64,000 nucleotides of DNA from Bacteroidetes bacterium GWF2_43_63 (GTDB taxonomy: Bacteria > Bacteroidota > Bacteroidia > Bacteroidales > DTU049), in NCBI GenBank assembly GCA_001769275.1, contig MEOQ01000026.1:1-64000 (forward strand), given 5' to 3'. Shown here piece after piece: positions 59,104-64,000 of this stretch. The notes beneath the pieces are model-generated. The model made no database searches. It was not told the origin of the DNA and saw only the letters and a program-made list of their open reading frames with translations. Made by a program: the position numbers and the translations under genes. Positions within the stretch are counted from its first letter, which is position 1; every line of letters begins with the position of its first letter.

Positions 59104-59111
59104 TACATTTG
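59104..59111 (+). promoter_or_regulatory. -7-like element of an orphan plus-strand unit
   Basis: TACATTTG matches TAnnTTTG; no gene on this strand other than the 51-codon frame lies between it and the hairpin at 59218. Confidence 0.35.
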
Positions 59112-59124
59112 GTAAAATATCCGC

Positions 59125-59280
59125 ATGCCAAAAGGCGTTATCAATAACAGAGTGAGTTCCAAAAACTGTTCTTTTCAAAATCCTTTTGTTTGGATAGCTC
59201 TCATGGTGGGTAATGTGATGCCCGGGGAACAACCCCGGGCATTTTTTATTGCCGGATTGGTCGGCACAATCGGTAGTTAA
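59125..59280 (+). CDS. Possible 51-residue small protein, or untranslated small RNA
   Basis: ATG at 59125, 14 bases after a -7-like element, opens a 51-codon frame (MPKGVINNRVSSKNCSFQ, then NPFVWIALMVGNVMPGEQ, then FFIAGLVGTIGS). The second half is hydrophobic and could be a membrane segment. Against it, the frame runs through a terminator-like hairpin with T-run (59218-59247), so the unit may be a non-coding RNA of about 130 nt instead. No homologue is recognised. Chance occurrence of a 51-codon frame is not rare. Confidence 0.25.
   Translation: MPKGVINNRVSSKNCSFQNPFVWIALMVGNVMPGEQPRAFFIAGLVGTIGS
59218..59247 (+). terminator. Strong hairpin with T-run
   Basis: Perfect 10-bp stem atgcccgggg (59218-59227), loop aacaa, complement 59233-59242, then a run of T. 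Oriented for plus-strand transcripts although no recognised gene precedes it on that strand. Confidence 0.75.
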
Positions 59281-59335
59281 GTATATATTTAAGGGTGATT
59301 TGCGGTTTTAACAATAGCCGCCCATTAAAATATTC

Positions 59336-59343
59336 TATTTTTG
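59336..59343 (+). promoter_or_regulatory. -7 element of the C1 peptidase gene
   Basis: TATTTTTG, 19 bases before the ATG at 59363. Confidence 0.55.
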
Positions 59344-59362
59344 TAACAATAAATAAACCGTC

Positions 59363-60544
59363 ATGAGAAAAATTTTTCTTTTAAGCTGGTTGTTCATCTT
59401 CGTTTTTGCAACAACCTCTGTAGCCCAGGATGAAGGGTATACATTCACCGACACCAAAACCGTAAAAGCAACTTCGGTAAAGGATCAGTACAGATCGGGC
59501 ACCTGCTGGAGCTTTTCGGCGCTGGGTTTTTACGAAGCTGAACTGCTCCGTCTTGGTAAAGGAGATTTTGATCTTTCCGAAGCTTTTGTGATTCGTCACT
59601 CTTATATTGACAAAGCTGAACGCTATCTTCGTTTCCGCGGAGCACTGAATTTCGGCGGGGGCGGCGCTTTTCACGATGTTACGAATGTCATGAAAACCTA
59701 TGGAATGGTTCCGGAAGCTGCTTACAAAGGATTAAACTATGGAACAGATAAATTCGACCACAGCGAACTCGATGCCGTGCTCAAAGGTTACATGGATGCC
59801 ATTGTGAAGAATGAATCTGCCACACCTACTACCGCATGGAAAGCCGGCTTCATTGCTATTCTCGATGCTTATCTCGGACCAGAACCTACTGAATTCGAAT
59901 ACAACGGAAAGAAATATACGCCAAAATCTTTTCAGGAAATGCTGGGCTTGAATTTCGATGATTATATCGAGGTTTCTTCTTTTACGCACCATCCTTTCTA
60001 TGAAGAATTTGTTCTTGAAGTTCCCGACAACTGGAGCCACGATATGTCATGGAATATTCAGATGAACGAACTTACTGAAATAATAGAGTATTCTATCAAC
60101 AACGGATACACCGTAGCGTGGGCAAGCGATGTTTCGGAAAAAGGCTTCAGCTGGACCAATGGGGTTGCTGTTGTTCCGGATGCAAAACGCGATGACCTTT
60201 CAGGTACTGAGCGCGAAAAATGGGAAAAGCTTACTACAAAAGAAAAATCAGCTCAGCTTTATTCATTCGAGAAACCAATGAAAGAAATTGAAGTTACCCA
60301 GGAAATGCGTCAGAATGAATTTAATAATTTCAAAACCACCGACGATCACGGAATGCTGCTCACTGGCATTGCCAAAGATCAGAACGGAACCGTATATTTC
60401 AAAGTAAAAAACAGCTGGGACGCAGTTGGAAAATACGAGGGGTATTTTTACGTTTCCAAAGCATTTGTTATGCTGAAAACCACTGATATGCTCATTCACA
60501 AAAAGGGTGTACCGCCAGCTATTCTGAAAAAGCTGAAACTGTAA
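59363..60544 (+). CDS. Exported C1-family cysteine peptidase (aminopeptidase C / bleomycin hydrolase type)
   Basis: 393 residues. Signal peptide ends SVAQ (about 22), so unlike cytoplasmic PepC or bleomycin hydrolase this one is exported. Catalytic residues fit papain-like enzymes: Gln42 and Cys48 in DQYRSGTCWSFSALGF, His329 in DDHGMLLTG, Asn350 in KNSWD. The ALNFGGGGAFHDV stretch and the C-terminal arrangement resemble the bleomycin hydrolase branch, which removes single residues from peptide N-termini. Own promoter and terminator. Might feed peptides to transporters such as the POT protein at 42948; that link is inference. Confidence 0.92.
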   Translation: MRKIFLLSWLFIFVFATTSVAQDEGYTFTDTKTVKATSVKDQYRSGTCWSFSALGFYEAELLRLGKGDFDLSEAFVIRHSYIDKAERYLRFRGALNFGGGGAFHDVTNVMKTYGMVPEAAYKGLNYGTDKFDHSELDAVLKGYMDAIVKNESATPTTAWKAGFIAILDAYLGPEPTEFEYNGKKYTPKSFQEMLGLNFDDYIEVSSFTHHPFYEEFVLEVPDNWSHDMSWNIQMNELTEIIEYSINNGYTVAWASDVSEKGFSWTNGVAVVPDAKRDDLSGTEREKWEKLTTKEKSAQLYSFEKPMKEIEVTQEMRQNEFNNFKTTDDHGMLLTGIAKDQNGTVYFKVKNSWDAVGKYEGYFYVSKAFVMLKTTDMLIHKKGVPPAILKKLKL

Positions 60545-60563
60545 TAGATTAATTTCAAAATAC

Positions 60564-60592
60564 AACCGGCCAGCGATCTTGGCCGGTTTTTT
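60564..60592 (+). terminator. Terminator of the C1 peptidase gene
   Basis: Stem aaccggcca (60564-60572) with tggccggtt (60580-60588), loop of seven, then T-run to 60592. Confidence 0.9.
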
Positions 60593-60694
60593 ATTGCCGA
60601 AAAATTTGGCCTACCCTATATTTTCATGACAAGCATCAATAAAAAACATTCCAACTTTCAAATGAATATTTCTCCTGAGCACTTTTTTTAATAT

Positions 60695-60702
60695 TATTTT
60701 TG
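60695..60702 (+). promoter_or_regulatory. -7 element of the saccharopine dehydrogenase gene
   Basis: TATTTTTG, 18 bases before the ATG at 60721. Confidence 0.5.
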
Positions 60703-60720
60703 CGCATAGATTAAAATGAC

Positions 60721-62055
60721 ATGAAAAACATACTCATTCTCGGAGCCGGTCTTTCGGCATCAACACTCATAAGATATCTTCTGCAAAAAAGCGAAGAGCA
60801 TCAGTGGACTGTTACTGTTGCCGACAGGGATCTGGCTACTGCAAAAAGAAAAACCGACGGTTACAAAAACGGAAAAGCAGTTTCATTCGACATAGCTGAT
60901 GAAGCCGAACTTGCAACCCTGATAAAGGAAAATGACCTTATCGTAAGCATGATGCCAGCCTTTTTTCATCCGGTGGTGGCCAAACAATGCCTCAACTTTT
61001 CGAAGCATCTTTTCACAGCTTCGTATGTGTCGCCGGAAATGAAATCCTTCAATGAAGAAGCTACGGCAAAAAACCTGATATTCTTTAATGAATGCGGCGT
61101 TGACCCGGGCATCGATCATATGTCGGCTATGAAAGTGATTGATGAAATCCGTGCAAATGGCGGAAAAATTACCGGATTTGAGTCAAACTGTGGCGGTCTG
61201 ATCGCACCGGAATTTGATACCAATCCATGGAATTACAAATTCACCTGGAACGCACGAAACGTAATTCTTGCCGGACAAGCCGGAGCACGCTTCCTGCATA
61301 ATGGGAAATATAAATACATCCCCTACACTCGGCTCTACGAACGCATTGACAAAACATCCGTTTTAAACTTCGGCGAATTTGAAATTTATGCAAACCGCGA
61401 TTCGCTGAGTTATAAAGAAGTGTACGGCCTCGAAGATGTTCAAACCATTGTACGCGGGACCATGCGCCGTCCGGGATATTGTACTGCATGGAATTGTTTT
61501 GTGCAACTCGGAGTCTGCGACGACACCTACGAATTGGAAAATCCGGAAAAGCTCACCTATCGCAGCTTTATTGAATCATTTCTTCCTGAAAAACATGGGG
61601 TCAGTGTTGAAGATAATTTCTGCCAGTATCTGAATATTGACAGGAATGGTGACATATTCAAAAAAATGGAATGGCTGGGATTGTTCACGGAAACTCCTGT
61701 AGGAGCCGGTTTCAAAACGCCTGCTCAAATTCTGCAAAGCATTATAGAGCCGAAATGGCAGCTCGAAAAAAACGATCTCGATCTTCTCGTAATACAACAT
61801 ACATTTGACTATGAGCTGAACGGAAAGAAATTCCGCCGCATGTCATCGATGGGAATCATTGGCACCGACACCGTTCACACAGCAATGTCAATCACTGTTG
61901 GAACACCTTTGGCCATTGCTATTGAATTATTCCTTACCGGAAAAATTACCGGTAAAGGTGTACAGATTCCGGTAAAACCTGAATACTACAATCCAATTCT
62001 TGATGGGCTGAAACCGTTTGGTGTCGAGTTCTTCGAAGAAGAGCAAGAGATTTGA
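60721..62055 (+). CDS. Saccharopine dehydrogenase-family oxidoreductase
   Basis: 444 residues. N-terminal Rossmann domain with ILGAGLSASTLIRYLL (5-20) and a following ADRDLATAKRK strand; the catalytic-type domain has NECGVDPGIDHMSAMKVIDE, FESNCGGLIAPEFDTNPWNYKFTW and the C-terminal VGTPLAIAIELFLTGKI. This is the LYS9-like glutamate-forming group, which acts at the C-alpha-N bond between aminoadipate semialdehyde and glutamate. In bacteria without the fungal lysine route it may serve lysine breakdown; the partner (LKR domain) is not present here. Monocistronic. Confidence 0.92.
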   Translation: MKNILILGAGLSASTLIRYLLQKSEEHQWTVTVADRDLATAKRKTDGYKNGKAVSFDIADEAELATLIKENDLIVSMMPAFFHPVVAKQCLNFSKHLFTASYVSPEMKSFNEEATAKNLIFFNECGVDPGIDHMSAMKVIDEIRANGGKITGFESNCGGLIAPEFDTNPWNYKFTWNARNVILAGQAGARFLHNGKYKYIPYTRLYERIDKTSVLNFGEFEIYANRDSLSYKEVYGLEDVQTIVRGTMRRPGYCTAWNCFVQLGVCDDTYELENPEKLTYRSFIESFLPEKHGVSVEDNFCQYLNIDRNGDIFKKMEWLGLFTETPVGAGFKTPAQILQSIIEPKWQLEKNDLDLLVIQHTFDYELNGKKFRRMSSMGIIGTDTVHTAMSITVGTPLAIAIELFLTGKITGKGVQIPVKPEYYNPILDGLKPFGVEFFEEEQEI

Positions 62056-62638
62056 GATATCAGATATTTGAATTTAGATTTTTGAAGTAAGTATAGCCCT
62101 ACGAAAGAGTTTGTTGGGCTACATCAATAATTACGATTGAGCTATGCCCAAAGCAAAGCTGCTTGTTTCTTCACTGCAAATGTCACAACTACTTTAATAA
62201 TTGAAAATCAACAGAAGCAAGTTTGAGTTCCCGGGCAAGCCTTAATCAGCTTCGAAAGGCAAATACTGCGCGACCCGGGATCTCATTCTATACTGCAGAC
62301 TTCTTCTGCTAATTTACGCTGTCTCCTTCGATACACCGCAAGCAGATATCTCGCAAAGAGCTACGAGTGCGGCACTCAGGATGACAGCAACTAAAAGTGT
62401 AATTTTTTATTTAGGTTGGAAAACGCGTTTTGCTGGTGCTTGTCGCGTAATGTCAGCATGACTGCACGCGGGTCTCAGGAAGACAGCGGAGACGCTGGGC
62501 GTAATCCCGATTAGAAAATCTGCGTGACCTTGACTTCAATCTTGACCTCTATCTTAACCTTAACCTGGGCGCGCGGCTCCTGCTTGCAGCAGCTTGCCAC
62601 GTTTTACATGGTTTTACGTTGACGCGTGCCCACTTATT
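62056..62638. other. Intergenic region made of repeat fragments
   Basis: About 580 bp with no gene. Contains gagatatcagatat units after the dehydrogenase stop, a REP-like fragment (gcggcactcaggatgacagc at about 62371 and aatgtcagcatgactgc at about 62448), and an inverted relative of the gaggtcaag repeats at 62525-62570. It separates two convergent genes. No ORF over 60 codons and no structured RNA recognised. Confidence 0.55.
62525..62570. repeat. Inverted copy of gaggtcaag-type repeats
   Basis: Successive units gaccttgacttcaatcttga, cctctatcttaaccttaacc. Related on the opposite strand to 20140-20182. Confidence 0.5.
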
Positions 62639-64000
62639 CTACTCCGCAAACTTCCGCAAATAGGCAGTCAAATCGGAAGCAATATCAAGCTTTAGTTTTT
62701 TTGAAAGCCGGTTCTTTTTTATTTTAATTGAGGCCTCCGAAATGCCCATCACATGCGCGATTTCCTTATTGCTGAGATTAATCAGAATATAAGCGCAGAG
62801 TTTTTGTTCGCCCTGTGTAACGTCGGGATGGGTTTCGGAAAGTATTTTAAAAAAACCGGGATAGACCTGTTCAAAATGATAGAAATAATTGTTCCAGACA
62901 GCTTCATCGCCTGCATTCATGCGGATAATGCTCTGTATTTTTTTAAGATTTGCCGAACCAGCAACTTCAGCATTTGTATCAATTAAAAGACTCACATTCT
63001 TATCAATTTCCTGCAGCGTTTCATTTTTTGTAACAATATGCATGGTCATCGATGTGAGTTGTCGCTCTTTGGTTTGCAGATCGTTGGTCAGTTTTTCATG
63101 TTCAAGTTGAGCAATGATGGCCTTACTTTCAAGCTCGTCAGCCAGTCTTCTTTTTTCGCTTTCGGCCAGTGCATGTTTCTGATCAAGCATTCGGGTACGA
63201 TTGCGAAAATAGATAAAAAGCAGAACAAAAAAGATCAAAGCTACTGCAATAATGGCAATTATAAGCCACTGAACACGGCTCTGGAGCTTCATCTGCCGGT
63301 CGAGCAACAGTTTTTCCTTTTGCCATTTATTCTGCTGCATCGATAAAATGAAATCGGCGAAATCACCTTCAGTTGTTTGAGCTTCGATTTTTTCGGTGAT
63401 GTCCTTGTACTTTTTCAAATACTCGTAGGCTTGTGTAATTTCGCCCTGCGATTCAAAATAATCAGAATACAATTTATAAATCTCAGGAAGCTGCGCCGAA
63501 GCACCACTTGACATGGCAAATCCGAGCGCAGAATCAAGACAAAGAGCTGCGTAATCATAATCTGAATTCCGCAGTAATGTTCTGCCAAGATTCGTATAAG
63601 TGAGTGATAGCTGCGATTCCGGGATGCTGTCTTTAAACAGAATTGATTCTTTATAATAATAAACAGCGCTGTCGGTCTGGCCTGAGTTTTCGAAAATAAC
63701 ACCTATGTTATTGAATGCCGTTGCTATTCCCACTTCGTAATCATTACGCACTGCAATACCGAGCGCTTCGCGATGCAACGACATTGCAGTATCGTACATC
63801 TGAAGCTTTTCATATAACGAACCAATATTGTTTTTAAGATCAACAATGTTTCTGAATTTATTGTCTCTGGTCTGAATTTTCAACGATTGATTAAAAAAGA
63901 AAATACTGTAATGGTATTTGCTTATAGAGTACGACACAACCCCCAGATTGTTGTATACAAGCGAGATTCCAATGGTATCATCCAACAGACGATAGTATTC
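62639..64000 (-). CDS. TPR sensor-regulator with membrane segment and LuxR-like HTH, N-terminus outside window
   Basis: At least 453 codons, open to the right edge with no start required inside, so the N-terminus is missing. TPR units cover the first about 200 residues (VYNNLGVVSYSISKYHYSIF, then AFNNIGVIFENSGQTDSAVY, then TYTNLGRTLLRNSDYDYAAL). Then one membrane segment (VQWLIIAIIAVALIFFVLLF), a coiled coil rich in Lys and Glu, and a C-terminal GerE/LuxR-like helix-turn-helix (QGEQKLCAYILINLSNKEIA, HVMGISEASIKIKKNRLSKK). This one-component layout, sensor part outside and DNA-binding part inside, is frequent in Bacteroidota. Target genes unknown; convergent with the saccharopine dehydrogenase. 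Confidence 0.9.
   Translation of the reverse strand, partial: EYYRLLDDTIGISLVYNNLGVVSYSISKYHYSIFFFNQSLKIQTRDNKFRNIVDLKNNIGSLYEKLQMYDTAMSLHREALGIAVRNDYEVGIATAFNNIGVIFENSGQTDSAVYYYKESILFKDSIPESQLSLTYTNLGRTLLRNSDYDYAALCLDSALGFAMSSGASAQLPEIYKLYSDYFESQGEITQAYEYLKKYKDITEKIEAQTTEGDFADFILSMQQNKWQKEKLLLDRQMKLQSRVQWLIIAIIAVALIFFVLLFIYFRNRTRMLDQKHALAESEKRRLADELESKAIIAQLEHEKLTNDLQTKERQLTSMTMHIVTKNETLQEIDKNVSLLIDTNAEVAGSANLKKIQSIIRMNAGDEAVWNNYFYHFEQVYPGFFKILSETHPDVTQGEQKLCAYILINLSNKEIAHVMGISEASIKIKKNRLSKKLKLDIASDLTAYLRKFAE

Larger units (their letters stand above)
59053..59362. other. Intergenic region holB / C1 peptidase
   Basis: Holds a -7-like element TACATTTG (59104-59111), a 51-codon frame, a strong hairpin with T-run (59218-59247), and the peptidase promoter (59336-59343). 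Confidence 0.6.

Noticed and set aside
57904-59232. Longer HolB start at 59232
   Set aside because: The extra 60 residues match no clamp-loader sequence and cross an oppositely oriented hairpin; ATG 59052 gives the family N-terminus.
1-64000. CRISPR array, prophage, insertion sequence or toxin-antitoxin pair
   Set aside because: No evenly spaced direct repeats, no cas, integrase or transposase genes and no small paired ORFs were seen; the repeats present are intergenic or within coding modules.

Overview
This window reads as a chromosomal segment of a Bacteroidota bacterium, most like Bacteroidales or a related uncultivated lineage. The evidence is: T9SS cargo with both sorting-domain types (type B at 32591-34780, type A at 52020-53363), the gliding lipoprotein GldH, Bacteroidota-only families (DUF4197, DUF4476, DUF4831), -7 promoter elements of the form TAnnTTTG in front of many genes, no clear Shine-Dalgarno sequences, and gene orders typical of the phylum (hpt-adk-obg, coaX-OMP-TPR-lptC-PPIase, holB-ricT-gldH-PBP1A). 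Base composition looks even. I see no prophage, insertion sequence, integron or CRISPR array.

Layout. 1-4371: two minus-strand secreted CUB proteins, one a very large repeat protein that runs off the left edge. 4713-10796: ABC-F ATPase, an intergenic nested inverted repeat, an aspartate-type aminotransferase and a NagB/PIG-L fusion. 10930-12303: exported M28 peptidase. 12322-20103: an eight-gene minus-strand operon for nucleotide sugars (WbpE, WbpD, WbpB, WbpO/TviB, GalE, RfbB, WbpP-like, CpsB phosphatase) behind one recognisable promoter. 20300-25201: lipoproteins, a second aminotransferase, DUF4831 and AroB. 25257-31531: the envelope operon coaX, OM barrel, TPR, lptC, PpiD-like foldase. 31587-31659: tRNA-Phe with a textbook promoter and terminator. 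31707-34780: a DUF4476 protein and a T9SS type B cargo. 34855-39905: flavin-binding protein, PAP2 phosphatase, Obg, a triplicated adenylate kinase locus, Hpt and PurE. 39976-45470: outer-membrane proteins, a POT peptide transporter and a radical SAM protein. 45632-48487: a candidate sRNA, NfeD protease, a secreted protein and RNase P RNA. 48645-53363: lipoprotein, ECF sigma factor with a partner that joins an inner-membrane segment to a predicted outer-membrane barrel, and a T9SS type A cargo. 53418-59052: PBP1A, GldH, RicT and HolB, with a 134-bp direct repeat in between. 59125-64000: secreted C1 peptidase, saccharopine dehydrogenase, a repeat-rich spacer and a TPR-HTH regulator that runs off the right edge.

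How the genes work together. Much of the window serves the cell envelope: sugar-nucleotide supply for surface polysaccharide, LPS transport (LptC), protein folding in the periplasm (PpiD-like), peptidoglycan synthesis (PBP1A), outer-membrane barrels, and T9SS-secreted adhesin-like proteins. The most unusual items are the tandem two-domain adenylate kinase beside a normal adk (one domain has lost key AMP-site residues), the sigma-factor partner that may span the whole envelope, two intergenic promoter-plus-hairpin units that may be small RNAs, and promoter -7 elements lying almost on top of start codons.
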